Position numbers and translations under genes: made by a program. 14,875 nucleotides of DNA. It comes from Cyclostephanos tholiformis. Lineage: Eukaryota > Bacillariophyta > Thalassiosirophyceae > Thalassiosirales > Thalassiosiraceae. The DNA lies in contig JALLPB010000538.1 of the NCBI GenBank assembly GCA_036939975.1, positions 1 to 14,875 of the forward strand, in the 5' to 3' direction. Below, in pieces: positions 1 through 8,698 of the stretch. Numbering within the stretch: position 1 is the first letter of the stretch; every line of letters starts with the position of its first letter. A model generated the notes under the pieces. It was not told the DNA's origin. It did not search any database and worked only from the letters and a program-made list of their open reading frames with translations.

Positions 1-144
1 ATGCTCCGCACTGCTGAAATAGATATGGCCACCTCAGTAGCACCCAGTGACATTGCCACATTTCTAACCAATGTGGCATGGGCCATTTGCTCTACCTACC
101 ACACGGTACTTAAAGCCTCCCCAGGCGCAGCAATATACCACTAA
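1..144 (+). pseudogene. Copia integrase C-terminal fragment, truncated
   Basis: Frame 1 is open from the window edge to a TAA at 142-144 (47 codons). It contains the stretches DIATFLTNVAWAICSTYHTV and LKASPGAAIY, which I recognise as the segment near the end of the integrase core of diatom Copia polyproteins (usual form: hydrophobic helix, STYHTVLKASPGAAIFGRDM). Homology stops at the Tyr codon. The Phe-Gly-Arg-Asp-Met continuation is missing, and a His and a stop lead into AT-rich sequence. It lies outside the TSD-bounded element at 415-2325, so it belongs to another, older or truncated insertion whose left part is beyond the window. The first ATG is internal to the domain, not a true start. 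It is non-functional as seen here. Recognition is from memory of the family. Confidence 0.75.
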
Positions 145-409
145 CTAAAAAATCCAAAAATCTAACTAAATCTATCTAAATTAGTCAGAAAATTAAAAAC
201 AGTATAAATTAAATTGCGGCATGATGCAATCAGTTTTGGAAACCCTTGATGCAATCATTATATTTAAGGCAAAATTTGGCATTTTTATATGCTTGGTTTG
301 ACTCATGAAACTTCCCGCAGCCCTATTTCCAAACAAAAATTGACATGTCCAGGAGTTGGCGGGAAAGCACAGTTGGCCATTTTAGACCTTCGCACTTAGT
401 TGTTTAGGT
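145..409. other. AT-rich non-coding stretch
   Basis: No open frame of note on either strand. It is A/T-rich up to about 300, with runs of A after the integrase remnant. A short direct repeat, GATGCAATCA, occurs around 222-231 and 250-259. It may be debris of the element that supplied the integrase fragment, but no LTR end or poly(A) tail could be assigned. Confidence 0.5.
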
Positions 410-414
410 GTTGC
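410..414 (+). repeat. Target-site duplication, left copy (GTTGC)
   Basis: The five bases directly before the TG that opens the 5' LTR are GTTGC. The same five bases follow the CA that closes the 3' LTR (2326-2330). Five-base duplications are normal for Copia integration. The exact match shows both LTR ends come from one insertion event. Confidence 0.85.
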
Positions 415-621
415 TGCTAAACTCCCCAAGACGTACATGCATACAAGTAGTTAGATCAACTAGCGACCAGCAATTAGCAATGGAAATTATTTTGAATATT
501 TTAAATTCTCACCCATGTGGAAGGTTTTCCAATGAGGTTTTCAAGTGAGACAAATGAAACTTGATAGCCATAAATAAGTAATCACCTATTCATTACTACT
601 CTCAACAGTCACTGTTTAGCA
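415..621 (+). repeat. 5' LTR
   Basis: 207 bp, from TGCTAAAC to GTTTAGCA, which are perfect 8-bp inverted repeats of each other. It carries 19 bp (about 550-569, around TGAAACTTGATAGCC) absent from the 3' LTR. That segment ends in AAA on both sides, so a slippage deletion in the other copy is as likely as an insertion here. Confidence 0.9.
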
Positions 622-640
622 GTGATTACTTATCAGATCT
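622..640 (+). other. Possible primer-binding site
   Basis: Directly after the 5' LTR lies GTGATTACTTATCAGATCT. TATCAGATCT resembles the TATCAGAGC-type site complementary to the 3' end of initiator tRNA-Met used by many Copia elements, with one mismatch and a few bases of offset from the LTR end. Position supports the call; the match is imperfect. Confidence 0.4.
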
Positions 641-668
641 AAAGCGGAAGCAAATTCAACCAACTAAG

Positions 669-2072
669 ATGGGAATCCGAGGCATCAATTACCCCGAAGA
701 TGTAGGCACCCCAACGGCAGACATGACCCTGTTCAAGGTCCTGGCAAACAGCATCATTTCAACACCGGGAGCACGAAGCATTATGATCGACATCAAAGAT
801 TTTTACTTGAATACCCCTATGAAACGACCTGAATACATGCGACTCAAAATAACCGACATCCCAGACGAAATAATCGAAGAATATAACTTGAGTGAGATTG
901 TGGACAACAACGGATATAATTGTATGGCTTACCGCAGGCTGGACTCATCGCTCAGGAATTACTTGCAGAACGACTAAAAAAACATGGATATCACCAATCA
1001 AAAATCATCCCAGGACTATGGACACATGAAAAGAGACCAACCACGTTCACACTTGTAGTGGACAATTTTGCAATCAAAATCATGAGCGATGAAGACGCAA
1101 CCCATCTCATCAACATACTCAAGAAGGATTATGCAATCACAGTGGACAGGGAAGCAATGAAATACATAGGACTCACTGTTGAATGGGACTATGACAATGG
1201 CAAGGTCCACATTCACATGCCTGGTTACTTGGACAAAGCAATGACGAGATTCAAGAATGAAATCCCCACCAAAGTTCAGAACTCACCTCATCTACACGCC
1301 GAAGTCAAGTACAGAACAAAGAAACAATTCTTCGAAGAGGAAATGAAATCCCCCCATTTTCCAAGGAGGACGCGAAATACGTCCAAGCAATCGCAGGCAC
1401 ACTCCTATACTATGGGAGGGCAGTCAACCCTACCATTCTCCCGGCCCTCAGTTCCATCACCACGGAACAAGCGAAACCGACAAAGAAAACGATGGAGACA
1501 GTGAAACAATTATTAGATTATTGCGTGACACAGGAGGACGCCATCATCACGTACAACGCCAGCAAAATGATCCTATGCAACACAGCGACGCCGGCTATGC
1601 CAATGAGAAGAACGCCAGAAGCAGAGCAGGAGGCCATTTTTTCTTAACCAACAATGACAAATTCCCCCCCAACAATGGTGCAATCATGACAAATGCAACC
1701 ATAATAAAATCAGTTATGTCCTCGGCAGCAGAAGCGGAACTGGGAGCGTTATTCTTAAATGCAAAGGAGGGCGTATACCTACGTCAAATACTCACCAAAA
1801 TGGGACATCACCAACCGCGAACACCGATCCAAACCAACAACACGACGGCGGAGGGTGTCATCAAGAATAAAATCCAACCAAAGCGGACAAAAGCGATGGA
1901 CATGAGATTCCACTGGCTACGCAATCGCAAAGCACAGGGACAATTTTGCATTTACTGGCATCCGGAGAACTCGAACTTAGCGGATTATTTCACTAAACAC
2001 CATCCGCCCACTCATCATGTCAATGTGCGAGCAGAATTCTTAACCAAGGTGAAAGATCTAGCAGAAATATGA
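669..2072 (+). pseudogene. Copia reverse transcriptase and RNase H remnant (pol pseudogene)
   Basis: Three frames carry consecutive pieces of a Copia pol. Piece 1 (669 to about 917) has INYPEDVGTPTADMTLFKVL and IDIKDFYLNTPM, the start of the RVT_2 domain. A frame change near 918-920 then drops the residues normally found between the GY and YGLPQAG motifs. Piece 2 (920 to about 1350) has YGLPQAG, GLWTH and VVDNFAIK. A second frame change follows at the C run 1350-1355; the +1-type frame there reads YVQAIAGTLLYYGRA and on to about 1580. A third change near 1580-1590 leads to RNase H (1584-2072), with SDAGY, SSAAEAELGALF, a TNNTTA motif, AMDMRFHWLR and YFTKHHPP. The second Asp of the RT VDD motif is Asn, and the RNase H TDN motif is TNN. 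There is no ribonucleoprotein or integrase coding. It cannot encode an active enzyme. Confidence 0.9.
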
Positions 2073-2128
2073 CATCAGAGACAAGGCAATGGACAGACCA
2101 AACCACACATATCGCCAAGCTAGTAGCT

Positions 2129-2137
2129 ACAAGGGTG
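2129..2137 (+). other. Possible polypurine tract
   Basis: ACAAGGGTG lies directly before the TG of the 3' LTR, where second-strand synthesis would be primed. It is short and interrupted, so the call rests on position. Confidence 0.4.
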
Positions 2138-2325
2138 TGCTGAACTCCCCAAGACGCACATACGTACAAGAAGTTAGATCAACTAGTGACCAGCAATTAG
2201 TGATGGAAATTATTGTGAATATTTTAAATTCTCATCCATGTGGAAGGTTTTCCAGTGAGGTTTTCAAGTGAGACAAAATAAGTAATCACCTATTCATTAC
2301 TACTCTCAACAGTCACTGTTTAGCA
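2138..2325 (+). repeat. 3' LTR
   Basis: 188 bp, starting TGCTGAAC and ending GTTTAGCA. It aligns to the 5' LTR along its whole length apart from the 19-bp gap. By hand I count about 11 mismatches, of which 9 are transitions. The first inverted-repeat arm has lost its perfect pairing through one A/G change. Confidence 0.9.
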
Positions 2326-2330
2326 GTTGC
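2326..2330 (+). repeat. Target-site duplication, right copy (GTTGC)
   Basis: Exact copy of 410-414, immediately after the terminal CA of the 3' LTR. Confidence 0.85.
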
Positions 2331-3343
2331 TTATGCCCTGGCATAAATGGTAGTTCCTTTGTACCTGTGCACAAGTAGTTGATGCCAAATGCTGTACCAG
2401 ATCCTACATATATTCTTATGTAGCTGACCTAACTGGCATAACCAAAACACAACTCAAAACACATACTGTATTTTGTGTGTGCATTTTGTTCTAGGTAAAA
2501 AGACAAAAAATCAAGGTGCTGTTTTTGTTCAGTATCATTTGAACCACCTGGTGAACAATGACATCCACATATTGGCAAAATCATCATGCAAATAGGAAGA
2601 GGATGGTGTCATTAGGAAATGGCCTTGATGTAGGAATACCTATCAAAGTGAGATTGCGAACCTGCACTACGTACTCCTTTCTCACTGTTTTGAATTGCGC
2701 ATGATGTTAGTGCCGCATAAAGAACAGTATGAGATTCAGTTGGTACAAATTCAAAAGATCAAAATTCAATTAGGACCAAAAAATGAGGAAGAAGGAGAGG
2801 GGCCGGGCAGGATAAATTGCTAAAACGAAATTAGGCTGTGATTTTGTTAGCTCGGAAACAAATACACAGATACACAAACAAACAGTCGCGAACATTTTGT
2901 TTTGGACTGGTGTCTTTTGTGTGGGGGTATGTTCCTCGGTGTTTTTTTTGCACGCACAGATAGCAAATCTGCGAATGCGCAGATACGAACCTTTTTTTGG
3001 CTGGCCCACGAACAATCCCATTGCGGCACACCACCTCCCAGCGGTCATATGCGGCTTTTTTAGCGGGAAGGGAAAATAAATTTCTACAACACTTTTCTAC
3101 GATGAAACAATACCAGACAAACCCCTTAGAAAACATCGCGATAAACAACCTAGGTAGCAATACTTCCGTTTTGAGCGTTGCGACAATGGGAATGTCCTCA
3201 TATTACAACAACTCTTGGGTGGTTTGCGAGCAAAAATCAGAAGGGCCCTCCCAACACCCTGGCGAGTGGGCCCTCCATTTTCGCTCGCTAATCCTTGTGA
3301 TTCCAGCGAGCTGTGAATCCGTTTTGGACCACATCGCACAGCG
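2331..3343. other. Non-coding stretch without recognised features
   Basis: Open frames here are short and resemble no family I know. Minor structure is present. ATCTGCG and CGCAGAT form a 7-bp inverted repeat around 2967-2984, and GGGCCCTCC occurs twice, near 3243 and 3268. No LTR, tRNA or splice-consistent exon was found. It is probably decayed repeat DNA plus spacer. Confidence 0.5.
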
Positions 3344-3522
3344 TGTCGACGGTGCGCCATGCCATTAAATAGCTAATGAATAGTAATAAATAGTACATTC
3401 TCAAGTTTAAACGACATAGACTTGTAGCATAGCATGTTGGCTGATTGTTGATTGTCTCAGCGCCGGGAGTGCGGCACCATTTCGGCCGTAGGACGACGGC
3501 GGCCGCCATGGTCGTGGTGTGT
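3344..3522. repeat. 179-bp tandem repeat, unit 1
   Basis: Runs from TGTCGACGGTGCGCC to the next TGTCGACGATGCGCC at 3523. Shared landmarks in both units are CCATTAAATAG, TTGGCTGATTGT, GCGCCGGGAGTG, and GGCCGTAGGACGACGGCGGC followed by CGCCATGG. The inverted repeat at its right end is imperfect here (ACCATTTCGGCCG against CGGCCGCCATGGT). Confidence 0.8.
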
Positions 3523-3701
3523 TGTCGACGATGCGCCGTGCCATTAAATAGTTAATAAATAGTAATAGCAAATATATTTTCTATTTTTAACAACATCGAC
3601 TTGTTGCGTCGTTTGTTGGCTGATTGTCGAATGTCTTGGCGCCGGGAGTGGGGCACCATGGCGGCCGTAGGACGACGGCGGCCGCCATGGTCGGGGTGTG
3701 T
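3523..3701. repeat. 179-bp tandem repeat, unit 2
   Basis: Second unit at a constant 179-base offset; for example CGCCGGGAG is at 3461 and 3640. The middle AT-rich third has diverged more than the GC-rich right end, which is almost unchanged. The unit ends in GTGTG followed by a T run. No coding capacity was recognised. Confidence 0.8.
3655..3691. repeat. Perfect 13-bp inverted repeat with 11-nt spacer
   Basis: ACCATGGCGGCCG (3655-3667) and CGGCCGCCATGGT (3679-3691) are exact reverse complements around TAGGACGACGG. It would form a very stable GC-rich hairpin in DNA or RNA. It could be the terminal inverted repeat of a small element or simply part of the satellite-like unit. Confidence 0.85.
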
Positions 3702-4601
3702 TTTTTTTTACCTAGCTTCCGCCTAACTAATCGCGTGTTAGGTGCCTCACAACCCCAAATCCACCCAAAAACCAACCACTGTCCAACCACATATCTCCGT
3801 CAATAATGGTCAGATGGGGACGCTTCAAGTACCCATCCTGCGCGTATTGTCGTTCTCAAGACGTCTGCGCAGTATGAACAAATGATTCCTTCATCTTGGG
3901 GTCGGCGACGCCTGGTGAAGCGTCGGAAACCATGGTGGAGTTGTGTTTGTGGGGTAGATATCGTATTTTTATGTAAAATTTATTTAAGCGATTAGAGTAA
4001 GTTAGTAGAGAAAAAAGTAAGCGATCTACATACTGCAAGATGAGTCGGCCTACGTTTTTGGGAGGTGGTGGAGAGGGGCAATACCGCCATAGAGGGCAAT
4101 ATTATGGTACGATGGCAGGCCGGGGCAATTCAACCTCACATCTGTCTGTGTGGTGGTCGACGCCACTCTCACATTCATGATACTAACTACCTAAGTAAGC
4201 GCGCGGTCAGAAATAAATAAATAATATTATTCAGACTCCATCCCCTCGACAAAATTACCACTATTATTTCTTTGCGTTGCTTTCTCCTTTCCCAACGGGG
4301 CTCAACGATTTTGTTTCGCACCCTCATAAGCGCCAGAGGTGCACAGTGTATATGTTGTAGTGGGCCTAACATCAAGTCCTGATCGGATTGCTCGCGGAGA
4401 CAGGACCGCGAGGGCTCAGGCCGTAAGAGGGGGGTGGGGGGGGAAAGGGGGTTACGTCGTCATCAAGGACTCCATCAACAAGCCACATCGATCGTTCGGG
4501 TCGTTTATTATTCTCTCTCCTTATTGTTTTCCCTTTTTGCCTCCCCCCACCCGGCGCGGCGACGGCACCTCTCCACTCCCTCGATATTAAAATACGAAAT
4601 C
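3702..4601. other. Upstream intergenic region of the gene at 4602
   Basis: No recognised gene. A 46-codon frame starts at an ATG at 4040 and ends at 4180 (begins MSRPTFLGGG, Gly/Tyr-rich). It matches no family I know and is probably fortuitous, though a first exon cannot be excluded. CTCGCGG (4391-4397) and CCGCGAG (4406-4412) form a perfect 7-bp hairpin. A G-rich tract spans 4426-4451. The last 80 bases are pyrimidine-rich, as in a core promoter or 5' UTR, and end in CGAAATC before the ATG. Confidence 0.5.
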
Positions 4602-7241
4602 ATGGGCCTCACCCTACGAGGGCGGGATAAGAAGAAGTACGGTCCCATCGTCGTACCGTCGGCAACGACCACCAACGCCGCGCACGGATCCGACGCGTGC
4701 GTCGAGTCGGTATCGACGTCGACGTTACCGGCCTCGATCGATCCGCCGTCGTCGTCCATGTCGCGAGTCGAGTGGATCGCCGCGACGCAGGCCGCGCCTA
4801 CCAACATCGACGCGGCGTGGCGTAACGACGACGACGACGACGACGGTAGTAGTAGTTATCATCCCGAAAACGACCGCGTAGTCGTAAGCGACGACAACGA
4901 TGGTACCGCCCTGCCGGACGACGACGGGGGGAGGGGAGGGGCGGCGGCGGCGGGGGCGGCGGCGTCCCTCCCGTCGTCGTCAAGTACCATCATGGAGGAC
5001 TGGTCACCCAAGGAACGCGTTAGCGCGTCGTCGTTGCGGATGGAAACGAGCGCGATCGGCGATGGCACCGCGGCCGGCAAGGGCAAGACCGGACGGTCGT
5101 CGTCGACTGCGCCGGGGGGTAACGTCGCGACCTTGCCGCGGCAACAACGATCAGAACAACAGCGCGGGGCGTCGAGGAAGACCATCAGGGGGGTCAGGAG
5201 GGCGGGTGGGGATGGGAGCAACGGCGGCGCCATGAGGAAGTTCAAGGGCATAGGATTCCTAACGCCGCCCAAGAAGGATACGGAGCGCGTATTCGTCAGT
5301 TCTACCGGGCAAAAGCAGCAGCGGCAGGAGCAGCAACGACAACAAAAACAACGACAACAACAACGGGCGGTGGGATCCGACTACTCCCCCCCCTCCGTGA
5401 TGGGATTGATCGATGATCCCGACATACTAGGTAACGAGAACGGCTGTGGCGGGGTTTCGGGATTCGAGATCATGCTGTCGTCGGTTACGAATGCTAACGA
5501 CGATCCGTCCGGGGCTGGTGGGGACAGTCGCGGCGGAGAGCAGCGGCAGCGGCGGCGGCGGCATTCAGACGAAAAATTCGTGTCCGCCGGCATCGAGAAA
5601 ATAGGCGAACATGCCACCCCCGGCGGCGGGAACGACGTCGCCACCGAGGCCCCGTCGACCGTGGCCGAGACAGACGTGCGGGCAACGCCCGAGCCATCGC
5701 CGCGAAAAAATTTGATCGGACTATTCGATCGATCTGACGGTGGGAACGACAACGACGACGACGAGGAGGAGGAGGATGTTGCCAAGGCCACTTCGGTCGA
5801 CGATGATGATGGCGCGGCGGTAGCGCGTGCCGACACGAACATCTCCGGGGGGGGGGATGGCTTGGTCCGGGAGGGGAATGATGGCGGTGCCGTTACCGAT
5901 GTTCGAATCGACTCATCCGTCGCCGAATTTGCCGGCGAGAAAAAGTCGCGATCGACCTTATCCCGCCTGACGCGCCGATCGGCCCGAGCGTCCTCGAAGA
6001 AGATCCCGTCGTCGTCGCCGCCGCCATCGCCGACGATGGCGGCGGATCGTCAACGACCGCGCCAATTCCGTCCCACCGTCACGACGACGCCTCCATCGTC
6101 GTCGTCATCGCCGGCGGCGGCGGCGCATCAACAGCCGCACCAAAACCGACCCACCGTCCCGGTGACGCCCAACGAGGACAGTGACAGTTTCATCAGGGTA
6201 CCCCAATTCATAATCAGATGCGACGACGAAGTGTCGAACTCATCCACGCTGACAGAGCCGGACGTCACACGGCGCGCGCGTGCCATTCGTACGAGGTTGA
6301 CGTCATCGAATATTATGTGCGGCACGATAGCGGAGGGATTTTCCACAACTGGCGCGAGCAGCGCCATGGGGGCGTCGGGTGCATCGGTCACGGAGGCCGT
6401 CGATCAATTCTGTGGCTCGTTCCAATCCAATCTGGACAATGCGTACGCAGCATTCGAAAATGTCCTGCAATACCTCCCGTGCGCTGGAAGTATCAAGGAT
6501 GCTGTCGAGTTGGAGTTGGAGACGGATAAAATGTTTTCCGTTGCCTTTCAGGCTGTAAGTTTTTTTTTTTTTCTTTCTCGACCAATCGTTGTTGTTACTT
6601 GGTCGAACTCTCGACATGCCTTCTCTCAACTTCATCGGTTTCATATATTTCTCGTTCTCTCGGCGCCAACGCACGTACCCATTTCTGGCACTGTATAGGA
6701 AATAGTTCGAGATGGAGTCCGACTTATCTACCATCAGTCGCCAATCAACGACGCCACAAATTGGGATCAGTCCACGGTGAAATTATTCTTGCGTCCTGGA
6801 AGATGTCAAGGAAGCCAACTCAGGCATCCGACTTTGGCATGGGCTATATTACCCGTGGTTTCTCGTATGAAGGCGTCGGGCAACTTTGATATCTCGTTCG
6901 AAGTCGAGAAGACGTGGAGCACATTGAGTCTGTTGAACGTGCATTCGATAATAGCCGACGAGGGGGGCGATGCCATTTCGTCGTCATTCTTCTCCATAAC
7001 TGCCGCTAACGGGGTGGTCCACCTGTTCGAGGCCCCCTCGGCGGAGGCGCGCGATTATGTCGTCAAGGGATTGCGTTCGGTGATTTCGCGATATACATAT
7101 CACATGATCGTCGGCGATTCCAAAATTATCTGCGACTTGTTCAGCGATGATGTTGCAGACACGACGGGGGAGCTGCCTAGCTTGGCGAAGCCATGTAACT
7201 TGTTGAATAAGGTTGTTCATAATCTCCTAGACCAGCAGTAA
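4602..7241 (+). CDS. Unrecognised low-complexity protein with possible PH-like C-terminal domain, two exons
   Basis: Exon 1 is 4602-6554, the intron 6555-6698 and exon 2 6699-7241, giving 831 residues. The ATG at 4602 follows a pyrimidine-rich leader; the frame is open further left only from a GTG, which I do not accept as a start. Residues 1 to about 525 are disordered: an Asp run near 76, Gly/Ala stretches, a Gln/Arg block near 237-257 and an Asp/Glu block near 383-395. Ordered sequence begins near 527 (FIRVPQFIIRCDDE) and includes a helix-like FCGSFQSNLDNAYAAFENVL. Exon 2 has TVKLFLRPG, HPTLAWAILPVV and, near 756-790, HLFEAPSAEARDYVVKGLRS. The last stretch resembles the C-terminal helix of PH-superfamily domains, which would suggest lipid or membrane-trafficking work; that is inference. 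Intron phase is 0, and an in-frame TAG coincides with the acceptor. It converges on the NDUFB10-like gene. Confidence 0.8.
6555..6698 (+). other. Spliceosomal intron, 144 bp
   Basis: Donor GTAAGT directly followed by a 13-T run, acceptor TATAG, phase 0. Splicing joins two open frames (GCT | GAA) and removes the stop that overlaps the acceptor. Confidence 0.85.
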
Positions 7242-7690
7242 AAAATGGGATTTGTCAGGAGATGCAAACGTCTATTGGTGAGGTGGGGGGTGGGGAGGGT
7301 GGTGGGGAGATCTTCTAGAGTCGTCTGTTTTCTATTTTGCGTATTTCGATAGTGGAGAGAGAGAAAGAATAAGCACAATAGTGAATAATAGCATATGGTA
7401 TTATTCCATTTATATAATCGCAGTGTCACGACGCTAATTCCAAAGATATCTCCAACGAACACGCTCGGCAAAATCATTCGCACAGGGTAAATTTGTTCTG
7501 CCCTCGAGGAAATTTGATGATACTCTCTCAAATTACGGACGTGGCGTAGACTGACATATTACTTTGAATAATAATAATTTACAGGTTACAGTATTGTTAA
7601 CCTACCAAGTCAAGAAATCGAGCAATTCGTATATCATAACACCAAATTATGCTCATCGAACTTGAATTTTATCGCCAAAAGGACGGCACC
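7242..7690. other. Convergent intergenic region
   Basis: Holds the 3' ends of the + gene ending at 7241 and the - gene ending at 7691. It is AT-rich from about 7340 on, with a GA-rich strip (7355-7369) and a G-rich strip (7281-7309). No further gene was seen. Confidence 0.6.
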
Positions 7691-8390
7691 CTAATAACCA
7701 TATTTCTTCCCCTCGTCCTTATATTCGGGATGGACCTGTCCGATATCTTGCTTCAGCACGACCCTAGCGTACGCCTCCACCGGCCCCTTGCAATTTTCGT
7801 AGTGATTCACACCCTCCCTGCGATAACACTCTATGACGTCCCGTCGGAGCAGGCGGACGGTCTCGTACGCCACCTGACGCTCGCGTGCGCGCTGCTCGAT
7901 GGATTGAAGGTACTTGACGGGATCCTTCGCTCGGCCCAAACCGTCCTATCGATGACGATGACGTGCGGAATATATCCCCCATTGATTCGTTCGGCGGGGA
8001 GGCGACGACGGGCGGTGGGAGGGGGGGGGGGGGGGGAAAGGAGGGGCGGGGGGGAGGAGGACGACGCGAATGAGAATCGCCGATATTAAGATGTCGCGCA
8101 GCCGCGCGATGACGTATATGTCACGATTCCGGAGTTAAGTGTCGACGTGAGTTTACCGAAATCCGACAGGGATGGGGGGGGGTACGACGCCGACGGACGA
8201 AATGAAATAGTAGTGGCGACTACATATGAAGCGACTCCGACCGTCATCGCGACAAATAACGGCAGCGGTCGTCGTGCAAGCTACCACGCGCATGCTAAAA
8301 ATGATACCTCACCTCCGATCCGTGTTCTTCGTGGGGGTAAGGCGGGAGGGAGAACTCCGGCACCTTCTTCTCGTCGTACATGTCCGTCAT
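7691..8390 (-). CDS. NDUFB10: NADH:ubiquinone oxidoreductase (complex I) subunit NDUFB10-like, two exons
   Basis: Exon 1 is 8390-8313 (26 codons, from MTDMYDEKKVPEFSL), the intron 8312-7946 and exon 2 7945-7691, giving 110 residues. Exon 2 has GRAKDPVKYLQ, then LRRDVIECYRREGVNHYENC and an end in KYGY. The core KDP...LR..V..CYR.EGVNH...C aligns closely with plant NDUFB10 (about 106 residues), an accessory subunit of the membrane arm of mitochondrial complex I. The paired Cys residues of the family, in ECYR and ENCK, are present. The phase-0 join GAG | GAC keeps the frame, and a second possible donor at 8307 would not. There is no membrane helix, as expected for the family. It is divergent from the PEN-2 gene, 308 bp away. 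The + strand frame over the same bases is a shadow. Confidence 0.88.
7946..8312 (-). other. Spliceosomal intron, 367 bp, with C-rich tract
   Basis: Donor GTGAGG, acceptor GATAG, phase 0. In transcript sense it carries a C run of 16 (8021-8036) inside a 60-base pyrimidine block, about 75 bases before the acceptor. It is long compared with the other introns here (126-180 bp), so an extra small exon cannot be fully excluded. Confidence 0.75.
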
Positions 8391-8698
8391 GGTTGTTTGC
8401 TTTTGCTTTTTTATTTTTTAGCCTGATGAGACTTACACTCTTTTGGGGGGCATCCCCCCCGCCCACAACCAACAACCCATTAGGTATTATTTTTCCTTTT
8501 TTTTCCGTTGGGAAGGGAAAGATGGGATGGAGCGGGGATAATACGAGCAGCTAGCGCCACCTACAAACATCGGGAATAGGCGAAGGCATCAAAACTGCAC
8601 ACGGCGACGAAGTCATTTAGCATCCGGGCCGCATCTAGCAGCCACGCGGAGTTATATTCGATAGGGGGGAATATCCAAAAAGAACTACAATAGCGGCG
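8391..8698. promoter_or_regulatory. Divergent intergenic region between NDUFB10-like and PEN-2 genes
   Basis: 308 bp separate two start codons pointing apart, so both promoters must lie here or overlap the genes. A T-rich strip lies at 8399-8419 and another at 8489-8504. No confident TATA box was found. Confidence 0.5.

Larger units (their letters stand above)
415..2325 (+). mobile_element. Copia-type LTR retrotransposon, internally deleted and dead
   Basis: Two similar LTRs (415-621 and 2138-2325), TG...CA ends and an exact GTTGC duplication outside define the element, 1,911 bp. A complete Copia element is usually 4-6 kb. Only 47 bp separate the 5' LTR from the start of reverse transcriptase homology, so gag, protease and integrase are gone. 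The order RT then RNase H at the 3' end fits Copia rather than Gypsy. The RT/RNase H remnant has at least three frameshifts and substitutions at two catalytic Asp positions. The LTRs differ at about 11 of 188 aligned positions plus a 19-bp indel, so the insertion is not recent. The + strand is the sense strand. Confidence 0.9.

Noticed and set aside
2770..3370. Several overlapping 60-123 residue frames on both strands
   Set aside because: None resembles a known protein, composition is not gene-like, and no splice-consistent continuation was found.
3344..3701. CRISPR array or tRNA-like structure
   Set aside because: There are only two long diverged units without spacers, and no tRNA arm motifs. 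A eukaryotic context makes CRISPR implausible.
4434..4601. Upstream extension of the first + gene by 56 codons
   Set aside because: It needs a GTG start inside a G-rich tract and reads through a pyrimidine-rich leader. The ATG at 4602 has a normal context.
7649..8089. 146-residue + strand open frame with hydrophobic stretches
   Set aside because: It overlaps the NDUFB10-like exon 2 and its intron in antisense. The minus strand has a clear family match and proper splice sites.
8281..8475. 64-residue minus-strand frame overlapping NDUFB10-like exon 1
   Set aside because: It is in a different frame from the exon that splices cleanly to exon 2, and it has no recognised content.
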